A stretch of DNA of 64,000 nucleotides from Paenibacillus_F chitinolyticus_A (GTDB taxonomy: Bacteria; Bacillota; Bacilli; Paenibacillales; NBRC-103111): NCBI RefSeq assembly GCF_045038035.1, contig NZ_CP173427.1:682001-746000 (forward strand), in the 5' to 3' direction. The notes beneath the pieces were generated by a model, which saw only the letters and a list, made by a program, of their open reading frames with translations, did no database searches and had not been told where the DNA came from. Position numbers and translations under genes: made by a program. Shown here piece by piece: positions 8,772 to 17,397 of the stretch; the stretch's first letter is position 1; every line of letters begins with the position of its first letter.

Positions 8772-9794
8772 ATGTCCTGGAAAACAGCGCTGTACGATTA
8801 TCTGCACGCACGCAATACGGCGGAAACGGAAGCGTCGGCCGGAGTGCTGGCAAACGTTGTGGAAGACGAACGGTTCAGCCGGGAAACCGACGCCAGGTAT
8901 CACAGGCTGATCGAAAGCCGTAAAGAACGCGGAGTCAAGGCGCTGCGTGGAGAAATGCGGCTTAAGCTTCAGCATGTGCACGAACACGAGGAAGGCGTTA
9001 CCGCGGACGTCGAGTGCCAGCAGCAGTTTTTTTACGAACAAGGGGGCAGGGAGCGGAAGGAATGCATCGTCATCCGGGAACGGGTCGGCTTGATCCGTAA
9101 GGGATCGCGCTGGATCATCGCGCAGATTTCGGCCCGGGAGAGTGAGCGGGAAAAAACGAGACAATCGTACTCCTGGCTGGCGGAGGAAGGAATTTACACG
9201 CCCGAAGGTGAAATCTCCTCGTCGCAGCCCTACCTGAATTATAGTATACTGAACCATGTCGGAACTTACCCCGAAACCCGGAAGAAGCTTTACGATCGCG
9301 GCAAAGCGGTCAAATATGCGGACACCTGGTGGAACCGGTACAATCCGGCTTTTATTGAATTTGAAGTGGACTGCACAAGCTACGTCTCCCAATGTCTCTT
9401 TGCAGGGGGGACACCGATGAACTATACTGGGAAAAGAGGCGCCGGCTGGTGGTACGCGGGCAAGCAGGGCGGCCGCGAGCTCTGGAGTTACAGCTGGGCG
9501 GTCGCCCAGGCTCTTCAGCTTTACGTGCCCGCTTCCCGCAGAGGGCTGAGCGGAACGCTCGTTTCCTCGGCCGCCGAACTAAGGCCGGGCGATTTTATCA
9601 GCTATGACTGGGACGGGGACGGACGTTTTCAGCACAATACGTTCGTGACCGCACTGGATGCGAGCGGTATGCCGCTCGTGAACGCGCATACCGTCAGCAG
9701 CAAGCACCGCTACTGGGATTATAAGGACTCGTACGCGTGGACGGATAAAACCCGGTACGCCTTTGTCCGTGTTTCGGATGAAATGGATGGATAA
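8772..9794 (+). CDS. Amidase-domain (Amidase_6-like) protein
   Basis: 340 residues. The C-terminal 170 residues have the putative amidase fold found in Bacillales: the Cys motif DCTSYVSQCL, the tryptophan-rich stretch GAGWWY, GDFISYDWDGDG, the His in FQHNTF and a following NAHT. The N-terminal 150 residues are charged and helical with no clear match. No signal peptide is seen, unusual if the target is peptidoglycan. The open frame extends upstream, but the ATG at 8772 follows GGGAGGGAAAGG, so the shorter start is chosen. Substrate unknown; a cell-wall peptide or amide bond is an inference. D-Ala-D-Ala ligase follows after 33 nt, so co-transcription is likely. Confidence 0.82.
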   Translation: MSWKTALYDYLHARNTAETEASAGVLANVVEDERFSRETDARYHRLIESRKERGVKALRGEMRLKLQHVHEHEEGVTADVECQQQFFYEQGGRERKECIVIRERVGLIRKGSRWIIAQISARESEREKTRQSYSWLAEEGIYTPEGEISSSQPYLNYSILNHVGTYPETRKKLYDRGKAVKYADTWWNRYNPAFIEFEVDCTSYVSQCLFAGGTPMNYTGKRGAGWWYAGKQGGRELWSYSWAVAQALQLYVPASRRGLSGTLVSSAAELRPGDFISYDWDGDGRFQHNTFVTALDASGMPLVNAHTVSSKHRYWDYKDSYAWTDKTRYAFVRVSDEMDG

Positions 9795-9827
9795 ATAAAG
9801 ATTATAGAAATCAGGCGGAGGGGAAAC

Positions 9828-10967
9828 ATGAGCCGGAAATTGCGGATAGGACTGATCTATGGCGGTAAATCCGGGGAGCATGAGGTATCTTTGCAGACCG
9901 CGCATGCCGTCATTGGAGCATTGGATGTATCGAAGTATGAGATTACTCCTTTCTATATTACAAAGCAGGGGGAATGGCGCCGGGGAGCGGCTCTGAACGG
10001 CCGGGTGGAGCGCAAGGAGCTGCTCGCCTTCGACGCTTCCGAGGGCGAAGCGGCGGGCGCGGCTCTGGCTCCTTTCTTCTCCGGCCTTACGAGCCAGGCG
10101 GGCGGCGTAATGGCCGAAGTGGCCGCTGCGGGTGAAGCCGCCCGGACGGAAGCCGTCGATGTCGTGCTGCCGCTGCTGCACGGCACTTTCGGAGAGGACG
10201 GCACCATCCAGGGGCTGCTTGAGATGGCGAACATTCCGTACGTGGGAGCGGGCGTGCTCGCCTCGGCCGTCGGAATGGACAAAGTCGCCATGAAGAAAAT
10301 GTTCGCGCAGGAGGGGCTCCCGCAGTGCGTGTACCGGCACTTCACCCGTTCCCAGTGGGAGAAGGATCAGCCGTTCTTCCTGATGGAAACCGAAATTTCC
10401 ATCGGGTATCCGTGCTTCATCAAGCCGGCCAACCTGGGTTCGAGCGTGGGTATTTCCAAAGCCCGCAACCGGCAGGAGCTGATCGAAGCGGTGGAGTATG
10501 CCTTCCAGTTCGACCGGAAGGTGATTGTGGAAGAATTCGTGGACGCGCGGGAGATTGAAGTCGCCATCCTCGGCAACGAAGAGCCTCTGGCCTCCGTTCC
10601 GGGCGAGATTGTATCTTCCAGCGAGTTTTACGACTACAAGGCCAAATATGTCGATGGCAAATCGACGATGGTCATTCCGGCGGATCTGCCGGAAGAAACC
10701 GCCGCGCAGATTCAGGAGCTCGCCGTTCAGGCGTTCCAGTCCATCGACGGATCGGGCCTGTCGCGGGTCGATTTCTTCCTGACCCGGACGGACGGCCAGA
10801 TTTATATCAACGAGATCAACACCATGCCGGGCTTTACCCCGTTCAGTATGTATCCCCTTCTCTGGAAGGAATCCGGCAAACCTTACGCGGAGCTGCTGGA
10901 CGATCTCATCCGGCTTGCGCTGGAACGCCACGCGGCCAAACAGCAAATCAAATATACGGTGGAGTAA
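9828..10967 (+). CDS. ddl: D-alanine--D-alanine ligase
   Basis: 379 residues with the ATP-grasp architecture. It joins two D-alanines for peptidoglycan precursors, using ATP, in the cytoplasm. Motifs: GGKSGEHEVS at the N terminus, LHGTFGEDGT, KPANLGSSVG, the metal-binding EINTMPGFT and the ligase active-site loop near YDYKAKY (the tyrosine type seen in D-Ala-D-Ala ligases). GGAGGGG precedes the ATG. It probably forms an operon with the amidase-fold gene before it. Confidence 0.96.
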   Translation: MSRKLRIGLIYGGKSGEHEVSLQTAHAVIGALDVSKYEITPFYITKQGEWRRGAALNGRVERKELLAFDASEGEAAGAALAPFFSGLTSQAGGVMAEVAAAGEAARTEAVDVVLPLLHGTFGEDGTIQGLLEMANIPYVGAGVLASAVGMDKVAMKKMFAQEGLPQCVYRHFTRSQWEKDQPFFLMETEISIGYPCFIKPANLGSSVGISKARNRQELIEAVEYAFQFDRKVIVEEFVDAREIEVAILGNEEPLASVPGEIVSSSEFYDYKAKYVDGKSTMVIPADLPEETAAQIQELAVQAFQSIDGSGLSRVDFFLTRTDGQIYINEINTMPGFTPFSMYPLLWKESGKPYAELLDDLIRLALERHAAKQQIKYTVE

Positions 10968-11123
10968 CGGCTTGGCCGGACACCGATTTCGCATGCAGGG
11001 GAGCAGGCTGCCGTCCGCAGGTACAACCCCGCGGGCCCGGGGAAAACGGAGGCTGACGCCGGAGCGGCTTTCCCGCATGCGCTTTTAGCAACGACTACTA
11101 TTTCGATCAGCCGGGAGGGCGCT

Positions 11124-11447
11124 ATGGGCTTTCAGACCGAATTTAATTCCGTATGCAAATTCAAATCCGAGCAGGAACTGTACGAGCTGTTGGAATACGG
11201 GCGCTGCAAAATGCGCAAAAGCGGGTTCCGCGTGTATCCGACCGGCCAGAAAGTAATCGCGTATTCGCCGGCCAACGAGGCGGTGGCTATCGTAAAGATC
11301 AGCGCTTCCATCGCGGAAATCACGTTTCAGGGGGATGAAGTTACCCTCGTGGAGATGGATCTGGTGCGCAAGCTGACCGAGGAAGAGGCGCGCGTGCAGA
11401 CCGCGCTCGCCCACGAGATGTTTTTCGGCGAACAAGGAAACCAATAA
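11124..11447 (+). CDS. Small conserved-looking protein of unknown function
   Basis: 107 residues, soluble, no signal peptide. It starts MGFQTEFNSV and has a central GFRVYPTGQKV stretch followed by alternating hydrophobic strands and an acidic helical C terminus. The layout recalls the small DUF2584 family of Bacilli, but I cannot confirm membership. CCGGGAGGG lies before the ATG. It follows ddl after 156 nt and is closed by a terminator. Confidence 0.7.
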   Translation: MGFQTEFNSVCKFKSEQELYELLEYGRCKMRKSGFRVYPTGQKVIAYSPANEAVAIVKISASIAEITFQGDEVTLVEMDLVRKLTEEEARVQTALAHEMFFGEQGNQ

Positions 11448-11551
11448 AAGGCGGACCGTTCCGGATAATCCGTTAAGGAAGCGGGATAACGTCCGATTCA
11501 AGGGAATTGAACATGTTCCTACCCGTTTCATCCATTTATACCGTGAATATG

Positions 11552-11601
11552 AAAAGCAGCTTTGATCTCGGCCCCGGTTGAGAAAACGGCTGCTTTTTGT
11601 T
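11552..11601 (+). terminator. Intrinsic terminator
   Basis: AAAAGCAGC (11552-11560) pairs with GCTGCTTTT (11589-11597), followed by TGTTTT. It closes the amidase/ddl/unknown group. Confidence 0.8.
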
Positions 11602-11716
11602 TTGGGCCGCTGAAATTTCGGATCGTTAAAATTTTTCCTTCATAAATATAAGCGCCTTTTATTCTGGGCATCTTATCACTAAAGACCAATCAGGAGCAAG
11701 GATGTGACCAACGGCC

Positions 11717-12718
11717 ATGATCGTACGCCTGGGGTATGTGGCGATGTCCACGGAAGTGAAGAATGCGTCCCCGTCCAAGACGATGACGGCAACGCTGTTC
11801 GGCCAGTTGAATGACCGGGAAGCCGCTGTCCGCAAGCTGGAGAGAATAGGAGCCGAGAACCTTCACAATACGCTTCGGCTGCTTAGGCATAACCGCGCTT
11901 ACGATATCAAGGTGTACCGCTATTCGTCCAAACTGATTCCCCTACTAGGCCATGACATGCTGGAAGGCTGGGATCCGATCCCGGCTCTTGCCGAGGAATT
12001 TAAAGAAGTGGGGGATTACGCCAAGCTGCACGGAATGCGGACGAGTTTCCATCCCGATCACTTTACGGTTCTCAGCACCCCCCGCAAAGATGTCCTGCTC
12101 AAGTCTTATGCGGACCTTGAGCGGCATGCCGCGATGCTGGAGGCAATGGGACTCGGAGAGGACGCCAAGCTCAACATCCACGTAGGCGGAACTTACGGAG
12201 ACAAGCCGAAAGCGGCTAAGCGGTTTCTGGCTCATTTTGCCGATTTGAACGAAAGCGCCCGGCGCCGTCTCACTCTGGAGAACGACGACAAAACGTTCAC
12301 CGCCCGCGAAACGCTGGAAATTTGCGAGAAGGTCGGCGTGCCCATGGTGCTCGATGTCCATCATCACCAAGTGAACAACGAGGGGGAGGACATTCTGGAG
12401 CTGTGGCCCCGGATACAGGCGACATGGGAAGGGCAGCTTTGCGTCTCGCTTCCGGATTGCGCGGATCAGCCGCTGCCGCCCAAAATCCATGTATCGAGCC
12501 CCAAGAACGATAAAGATATCCGGAGCCATGCGGATTATGTGGACGCCGGACCTTTGCTGGAATTTCTCAGAGGCATTGCCGGGATCACTCCGCGGCTCGA
12601 CGTTATGATTGAAGCCAAAATGAAGGATGCCGCCCTTTTTCGTCTGATGAAGGATCTGGAAGCGGAAAAAGACGTAGACATACTGACAGAGGCTTCCGTG
12701 CAAATAAACGTTCCTTAG
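11717..12718 (+). CDS. uvsE: UV DNA damage endonuclease
   Basis: 333 residues, a TIM-barrel UVDE-family endonuclease. It nicks DNA immediately 5' of UV photoproducts to begin excision repair, and is used by several spore formers. Visible motifs include RLGYVAMS at the start, LRHN, FHPDHF, NIHVGGTYGDK, LENDD and DVHHHQVN, which carry the His/Glu/Asp metal ligands. The start at 11717 fits the conserved first strand (MIVRLGY). The ribosome binding site is GGAGCAAGGATG. It stands alone. Confidence 0.93.
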   Translation: MIVRLGYVAMSTEVKNASPSKTMTATLFGQLNDREAAVRKLERIGAENLHNTLRLLRHNRAYDIKVYRYSSKLIPLLGHDMLEGWDPIPALAEEFKEVGDYAKLHGMRTSFHPDHFTVLSTPRKDVLLKSYADLERHAAMLEAMGLGEDAKLNIHVGGTYGDKPKAAKRFLAHFADLNESARRRLTLENDDKTFTARETLEICEKVGVPMVLDVHHHQVNNEGEDILELWPRIQATWEGQLCVSLPDCADQPLPPKIHVSSPKNDKDIRSHADYVDAGPLLEFLRGIAGITPRLDVMIEAKMKDAALFRLMKDLEAEKDVDILTEASVQINVP

Positions 12719-12939
12719 GATCGTGCCGGAAGCGATGAAGGCAAGGGAATCGGACTCTGCGAGATGATGGCCCACATAGGCCGCGATTTTTCGCTTAAAT
12801 CTATAAAAACCTCCGGAATTTCGCGTTAATCCGGTAACGGTGCATGTTTTTGCCGTGTTCTCCTTGTCTTTGCCGGTCAAATGGGGTACCTTGTTAAAGT
12901 GAAGGATTGTCCAATTTCGAACCGAGAGGAGATTGTCGA

Positions 12940-13716
12940 ATGACGACATCGGGTTTATTGAACGGCAAGAACATTCTGGTTATGGGGGTTGCCAACGACC
13001 GCAGCATCGCATGGGCGATTGCGCAATCTTTGGCGGCTCAAGGCGCGCGCCTCGCATTCACTTACGAGAGCGAGCGTGTGGAAGAGCGTGTACGCAAATT
13101 GGCCGGTAATATTCCGGATTCGCTTATTTTGCCCTGCAACGTAACGGTAGACGAAGATCTCGTACGCCTGGCTGATACGCTCAAAGGCGAGTTCGGCGTT
13201 CTGCACGGAGTGGTGCACAGCATCGCGTTCGCACGGACGGAAGAGCTGGAAGGCATGTTCGTGGACACTTCCCGCGACGGCTACGCTTTGGCACAGGACA
13301 TCAGCGCATTCTCGCTGGTTGCGGTGTCGAAGCACATGTATCCGCTGATGACGGAGGGCGGCAGCATCATGACGATGACCTACCTCGGCGCGGAACGCGT
13401 TATGCGCAACTACAACGTGATGGGCGTGGCCAAAGCGGCGCTGGAAGCAAGCGTACGTTACCTGGCGGCCGATCTTGGCCAGCACGGTATCCGTGTGAAC
13501 GGCATTTCGGCGGGTCCGATCCGTACCCTAGCCGCCAAAGGCATTAAGGACTTCAACTCCATCCTGCATCAGGTGGAAGAGAAAGCTCCGCTGCGCAAAA
13601 CGACGGAAACGGCGGAAGTCGGCGATACGGCCATGTTCCTGATGAGCCATCTGTCGCGCGGCATTACCGGCGAAATTATTCACGTAGACGGCGGTTACAA
13701 CATCGTAGGCGCGTAA
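12940..13716 (+). CDS. fabI: Enoyl-[acyl-carrier-protein] reductase, NADH type
   Basis: 258 residues, short-chain dehydrogenase fold. It performs the last reduction of each fatty acid elongation cycle. Motifs: MGVANDRSIAW (nucleotide binding), the second FabI tyrosine and the catalytic Tyr158-x6-Lys165 pair (YNVMGVAK), and GPIRTLAAKGI. The start at 12940 follows GAGAGGAGA; an in-frame start 33 nt upstream lacks a site. A possible promoter is TTGTCT, 17 nt, TACCTT (12864-12892). I looked for a FapR-type palindrome and saw none. Confidence 0.97.
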   Translation: MTTSGLLNGKNILVMGVANDRSIAWAIAQSLAAQGARLAFTYESERVEERVRKLAGNIPDSLILPCNVTVDEDLVRLADTLKGEFGVLHGVVHSIAFARTEELEGMFVDTSRDGYALAQDISAFSLVAVSKHMYPLMTEGGSIMTMTYLGAERVMRNYNVMGVAKAALEASVRYLAADLGQHGIRVNGISAGPIRTLAAKGIKDFNSILHQVEEKAPLRKTTETAEVGDTAMFLMSHLSRGITGEIIHVDGGYNIVGA

Positions 13717-13777
13717 AGCTGCGCTGCCTGCAAGGAATAGTCCTTCCGAAAATTTGCAACTCCATACATACATGAAG

Positions 13778-13840
13778 ACCCCTTTGGGCGGTTACACCTC
13801 GAGAGAATGGGTGGGTGTGCTCCGTCTATGGGGGTTTTTG
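13778..13840 (+). terminator. Probable two-stem terminator after fabI
   Basis: ACCCC (13778-13782) can pair with GGGGT (13831-13835), with an inner ACACC/GGTGT helix, followed by TTTTTG. The stem is short, so this is only probable. Confidence 0.5.
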
Positions 13841-13923
13841 TGTTTTTTGTTGTTGTGAAGCGATCCGATATCAGGTAAAATTTATGAAAATCAAGCTTAT
13901 TTTGCAAAAAGAGAGGACTGTCC

Positions 13924-14751
13924 ATGGCGCGTTTTTTGACCCGGATCGGAAATGAGCGGATCGGCATTGAAACGGACTCCCCGGTACTCGGTGAGTGGTT
14001 GAGGGAATCATTTGATCGAGGCTTCGGGGACGACGGGGAAGAGCCGCGTCTGCGGCTGAACATAAAGGGCGGCTACGGCGTGCCGTTTGTCGATTTCGAC
14101 GTTGCCGTGGAGAGGCGCGGCGGCAAGGTTATCTATACCCGGGCCGATTACCGGATCGAAGCCGACGAGGACCTTAAGTCGGCTTCCGTGGCGGTTCAGG
14201 ACGAGTTCGCGCTGAAGCATGCGCTGATGAACGTTTACAGCGCTTTCCTCATCCGCAACGGGCTGGGCCTGCTGATGCACTCTTCGTGCGCCGTTCAGGA
14301 CGGCAGGGGCTACTTGTTCGCCGGGCCGTCCGGAGCAGGCAAATCAACGGCCGCGCTGCTGTCCAGGCCGCGTGTCCTGCTCAGCGACGAGGCGACGGTG
14401 ATTGCCCTTCCCGAAGCGGGACCGGACGGCGGAGCCGGGGCGCTGGCGTACAACTCGCCTTTCCGCAGCGATTCGCGCTGGGATATCGGCGAGGGCATTC
14501 CGGCCGCTCCGCTGGAGGGGATGTACGTGCTCAGGCAGTCGGAGGATGTCCGGACGGAGCCGATGAAAGCGGCGGACGCCCTGCCGATCGTCATGAGCCA
14601 GGTTTTCTTCTGGACGACGGGGGCGGAGGAGACCCGCACGGTGATGCATCTGTGCATGCGCTTCCTGGAACGGGTACCGGTCCACGAGCTTTTCTTCCAG
14701 AAGAACGATCTTTTCTGGAATGTCATTGCTCCCCGTAAGGCCGGCGTCTGA
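13924..14751 (+). CDS. HPr-kinase-like P-loop ATPase
   Basis: 275 residues. A Walker A motif GPSGAGKST (134-142) follows MHSSCAV, the arrangement seen in HPr kinase C-terminal-like domains, and LLSDEATVI supplies the acidic Walker B-like segment. The first 90 residues are not recognised. True HPr kinase is about 310 residues with a distinct N-terminal domain and two-gene context, so this is more like the HprK-fold kinases found beside lasso-peptide clusters, which phosphorylate the peptide C terminus. No PqqD-like, asparagine-synthase-like or precursor gene is present nearby. Its stop overlaps the next start (TGATG), so the two products are translationally coupled. The target is unknown. Several MAR-type starts are possible; the ATG at 13924 follows AGAGAGGAC. 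Confidence 0.75.
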   Translation: MARFLTRIGNERIGIETDSPVLGEWLRESFDRGFGDDGEEPRLRLNIKGGYGVPFVDFDVAVERRGGKVIYTRADYRIEADEDLKSASVAVQDEFALKHALMNVYSAFLIRNGLGLLMHSSCAVQDGRGYLFAGPSGAGKSTAALLSRPRVLLSDEATVIALPEAGPDGGAGALAYNSPFRSDSRWDIGEGIPAAPLEGMYVLRQSEDVRTEPMKAADALPIVMSQVFFWTTGAEETRTVMHLCMRFLERVPVHELFFQKNDLFWNVIAPRKAGV

Positions 14752-15245
14752 TGGGCGGAGAGGTCCATAGCCGGCTCGGCAGCGGAGGACTCGGCGCCGA
14801 GGCGCTTGTCGTGCGGCGCGCCCTGGAGCTTAAAGGGCGCGTGGAGATTCCGTCGCGCGGCACGAGCATGCGGCCGCTCATCCGCGAGGGCAGCGTCTGC
14901 GCGTTCGTGCAGGTGAGCGCCGCGGATCTCCGGAGAGGCGATATCGTCCTCTTCGAAGGGGAAGAGGGCGGGCTTATCGCCCACCGCCTGATCCGCCGTG
15001 GAGGAGAAGGCCCGCAGGCTCCGCTGCTCTGCAAGGGCGACGCGAACATCGGCTTCGATCCGCCTGTGCCCGCCGCGAAGGTGCTGGCCCGGCTGGAGAC
15101 GATAAGCCGGGAAGGCCGCGTATCGTCGAGGCTGTCGCCCGGCTTCCGGATCTGGGGCCGGATCATGACGGCTTTTCCGGTACTTTCGCGGGGGTTCCGT
15201 CTAGTTTCGCGGGTTGTGGGAAGGCTGCGCGGGCAGAGAAATTGA
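14751..15245 (+). CDS. Signal-peptidase-like S24/S26 family protein
   Basis: 164 residues with the S26-type box GTSMRPLIREG (Ser39 as nucleophile) and a later GLIAHRLIRR with His78, the Ser/His arrangement of SipW and ER-type signal peptidases rather than the Ser/Lys of bacterial SipS. There is no clear membrane anchor at the N terminus; the hydrophobic stretch near 138-152 could be peripheral. A GD(I/V) motif (RRGDIVLF) is typical of the fold. It is translated through an overlap with the kinase-like gene and both end at one terminator, suggesting a shared substrate. Protease activity is inferred, not shown. Confidence 0.75.
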   Translation: MGGEVHSRLGSGGLGAEALVVRRALELKGRVEIPSRGTSMRPLIREGSVCAFVQVSAADLRRGDIVLFEGEEGGLIAHRLIRRGGEGPQAPLLCKGDANIGFDPPVPAAKVLARLETISREGRVSSRLSPGFRIWGRIMTAFPVLSRGFRLVSRVVGRLRGQRN

Positions 15246-15260
15246 CCGGCGGATGAATGC

Positions 15261-15284
15261 GCCGCGCGTGCGGCTTTATTTTTT
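15261..15284 (+). terminator. Intrinsic terminator
   Basis: GCCGC (15261-15265), loop GCGT, GCGGC (15270-15274), then TTTATTTTTT. It closes the kinase/peptidase-like pair. Confidence 0.75.
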
Positions 15285-15309
15285 GGCAGATCCTACGAGG
15301 AAATTTGGG

Positions 15310-15338
15310 TGAAACGATGTGGCACGGAATTCGTTTCA
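15310..15338. promoter_or_regulatory. Inverted repeat before the inositol-phosphatase-like gene
   Basis: TGAAACGA (15310-15317) and TCGTTTCA (15331-15338), perfect 8-nt arms separated by 13 nt. Two possible -10 boxes, TATACT at 15344-15349 and 15355-15360, follow at once, so the repeat overlaps the -35 area and could be an operator. The arm order is opposite to that of the 3323 and 8579 palindromes. Confidence 0.45.
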
Positions 15339-15388
15339 TTTACTATACTAGAACTATACTAGATTGCGAGAGAAAAGAGTGATATCCA

Positions 15389-16249
15389 ATGACGACTGTA
15401 AATCAGGAACCTTACCGTGTCGGCGGCAAAAGCTTTACGGCCGTCGCTATCAATACCGCCGCGAAGGCGGGCGAATGGATTAAGAGCCGGGTGGGTGAAA
15501 TCCGCCGGGTGGATGTGAAGTATTCCTCCCACGATCTTGTGACGGAAGTGGACAAGGGATCGGAGACAATGATCCGCAATTTGATTCTGACGCATTTTCC
15601 CCATCACGCGTTTCTAGGCGAGGAAGGCGTGGAGCCGGGGCCCGAGGCGTCGGCGGCCGCCCTGGAGAACGTGAGCGATGCCGAATACTTATGGATCGTC
15701 GATCCTATCGACGGTACGACGAATTTTATACATGGATTTCCGTTCTTCAGCGTGTCCATAGCGCTTGCTTACAAAAGCGAAGTGATTGTGGGCGTGGTCT
15801 ACGATCCCATGCGAGACGAGTTGTTTGTGGCGGAAAAAGGCAAGGGCGCTTATCTGAAAGCCGCCAAGCTTGGCGTATCGGGTGAGTCGGCGCTGTCCGA
15901 AAGTCTGGTCGGAACCGGTTTCCCCGCCGACCGCGAAGGCGCTCTTCCGATCAACCTGGCCGGTATCAACGCTCTCATGCCGAAGGTGCGCAATCTCCGC
16001 AATGCGGGTTCGGCGGCGCTGCATCTGGCTTACGTAGCGGCGGGCCGTCTGTCGGGCTTCTACGAAATCGGACTGAATGCCTGGGATATAGCCGCGGGTG
16101 CGCTGCTCGTCCAGGAGTCGGGCGGCCGTGTAACCGATACGGCGGGACAGCCTTATACGCTTGGCGTACGCCATGTGTTGGCGACAAACGGTCTTATTCA
16201 CGACGAGCTGCAAAACGAGCTTCGGCAGGCCGGCGCTACGGGTTTATAG
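15389..16249 (+). CDS. Inositol monophosphatase family protein
   Basis: 286 residues. The lithium-sensitive phosphatase family signature is complete: GEEG, DPIDGTTNFIHG and WDIAAGALLVQESGG supply the metal-binding acids. Members hydrolyse inositol monophosphate, fructose-1,6-bisphosphate, NADP or 3'-phosphoadenosine phosphate; the Bacillus YktC relative is an inositol monophosphatase. The substrate is not certain here. The ATG is preceded by GAGAAAAGAG. A terminator follows at 16335. Confidence 0.9.
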   Translation: MTTVNQEPYRVGGKSFTAVAINTAAKAGEWIKSRVGEIRRVDVKYSSHDLVTEVDKGSETMIRNLILTHFPHHAFLGEEGVEPGPEASAAALENVSDAEYLWIVDPIDGTTNFIHGFPFFSVSIALAYKSEVIVGVVYDPMRDELFVAEKGKGAYLKAAKLGVSGESALSESLVGTGFPADREGALPINLAGINALMPKVRNLRNAGSAALHLAYVAAGRLSGFYEIGLNAWDIAAGALLVQESGGRVTDTAGQPYTLGVRHVLATNGLIHDELQNELRQAGATGL

Positions 16250-16334
16250 GCTTTTCGGACTTGTTGACTTGAGGCGCCGCCGGAACCCGCTTAGGTACCG
16301 GGACGCAAGGAAATGCGAAGGCTTAGGCCCGAGG

Positions 16335-16368
16335 CCCCGAAGGATACTTCGGGGTTTGTTTTTTTTGC
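16335..16368 (+). terminator. Intrinsic terminator after the inositol-phosphatase-like gene
   Basis: CCCCGAAG (16335-16342), loop GATA, CTTCGGGG (16347-16354), then TTTGTTTTTTTT. Only 15 nt separate its T tract from the next start codon, so the next gene depends on read-through or on a promoter inside this stretch. Confidence 0.9.
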
Positions 16369-16382
16369 GCGGAGGAAGTAAC

Positions 16383-17030
16383 ATGGACAAAGAGAGAAAC
16401 GGAGGGGAACGGATGAATAGAAGAAAATGGCTGATCGGACTCATTTTGTTGTGTCTGGCTGCCGGGATATACGCGGTAATCCGTTTTAACATAGATCCGA
16501 CGCTGGCGCCCGAGGACATTAAGCTCCGTGCCCGGGTCGTGCCTGCGGCGGAGAAGCCTGCGGAGGTGCCGTCTCAGGCATCCGCAGCCGCGGCGTACGC
16601 GACGGTGGTCGAGGTAGAGCTGGAGAGCGCCGGCGGCCAAGCGCTGAAGCAGGAAGGATACAGCTACAAGGTGTATCCTTACGTTCAGAACGGCACCGTG
16701 GCCGCCTGGGAGCCCGCGCCTGACGCGCTCGGCAAGGGCCAGAAGCCGGAGAGCTACGCCTTTGGCCCCGATGCCGTGACGATGCCGCGTGCGCTGGAGA
16801 TGATCGAGCGGCTTACAGGCGCGTCGACGAACGAAGAAGAAGCGAAGAAGGCGGGTATGTCCGGCGGGTTCGTCTACACCGGCGAGACTTTCCCGGCGAA
16901 AGTGCGTTATTACGCCAAGGAAGCGGGCACGGATGCGACTGACGGGCGCACCTACATCCTGTTCTCATACCACGAGAAAAAATGGGGCAAAGACGTCAGT
17001 TGGGTCAAAGCGGTGAAAGTCGCTCCTTAG
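16383..17030 (+). CDS. Membrane-anchored extracytoplasmic protein of unknown function
   Basis: 215 residues from the first start. After a basic NRRKW there is one hydrophobic segment (about residues 15-35), so it is likely a single-pass anchor or uncleaved signal; the rest is hydrophilic and Ala/Glu-rich with a C-terminal beta-rich region (YILFSYHEKKWGKDVSWVK). Two starts are equally well served: ATG at 16383 after GGAGGAAG and ATG at 16413 after GGAGGGG. I report the longer. No family was recognised. It begins directly after a strong terminator. Confidence 0.7.
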   Translation: MDKERNGGERMNRRKWLIGLILLCLAAGIYAVIRFNIDPTLAPEDIKLRARVVPAAEKPAEVPSQASAAAAYATVVEVELESAGGQALKQEGYSYKVYPYVQNGTVAAWEPAPDALGKGQKPESYAFGPDAVTMPRALEMIERLTGASTNEEEAKKAGMSGGFVYTGETFPAKVRYYAKEAGTDATDGRTYILFSYHEKKWGKDVSWVKAVKVAP

Positions 17031-17216
17031 CCGTCGGCGGAGCCGTTCGGGGGAAGGCAGGAGGGTCTGCGCCGGGTAAAAGCGGAGCGGAAGGAGCGGT
17101 TTGCTGTGTATCCGCAGGAGCATGGCACGCGGGGCTCCACCGTGGGACGCTGGCTTTCGATGCGTACTTCGAGATGCCGCAGGAAGACATACAAAAAGCC
17201 GGTTCGGCGCAGCAGG

Positions 17217-17254
17217 AAAACAGCCCTTGTCCGGGAGAGGATAAGGGCTGTTTT
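17217..17254. terminator. Bidirectional terminator
   Basis: AAAACAGCCCTT (17217-17228) pairs with AAGGGCTGTTTT (17243-17254), a perfect 12-bp stem. It closes the rightward gene ending at 17030 and may also stop the leftward AraC transcript. Confidence 0.85.
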
Positions 17255-17365
17255 GGTTTGGCCGCGGTTTCGGCCGGTACGGCGCGGCAGGTGCAGCCGA
17301 AGCGGCTATGCCTCTGAGGCACCTACGCTTCCGCATTAACGCTCCGGCCGATGCTACAACGCCGC

Positions 17366-17397
17366 AGCTGCGCTAATGCCATAGCTGCGCTAACGCC
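17366..17397. repeat. Short tandem repeat, 17-nt period
   Basis: AGCTGCGCTAATGCC (17366-17380) and AGCTGCGCTAACGCC (17383-17397), one mismatch, in noncoding DNA. Confidence 0.6.

Noticed and set aside
12841..12939. FapR-like operator before fabI
   Set aside because: GGGGTACC is present but the palindrome needed for FapR is not.
16240..16334. GGGACGCAAGG sequence resembling a cyclic-di-GMP riboswitch core
   Set aside because: The remaining conserved stems and the tetraloop receptor do not fit; only the terminator is convincing.
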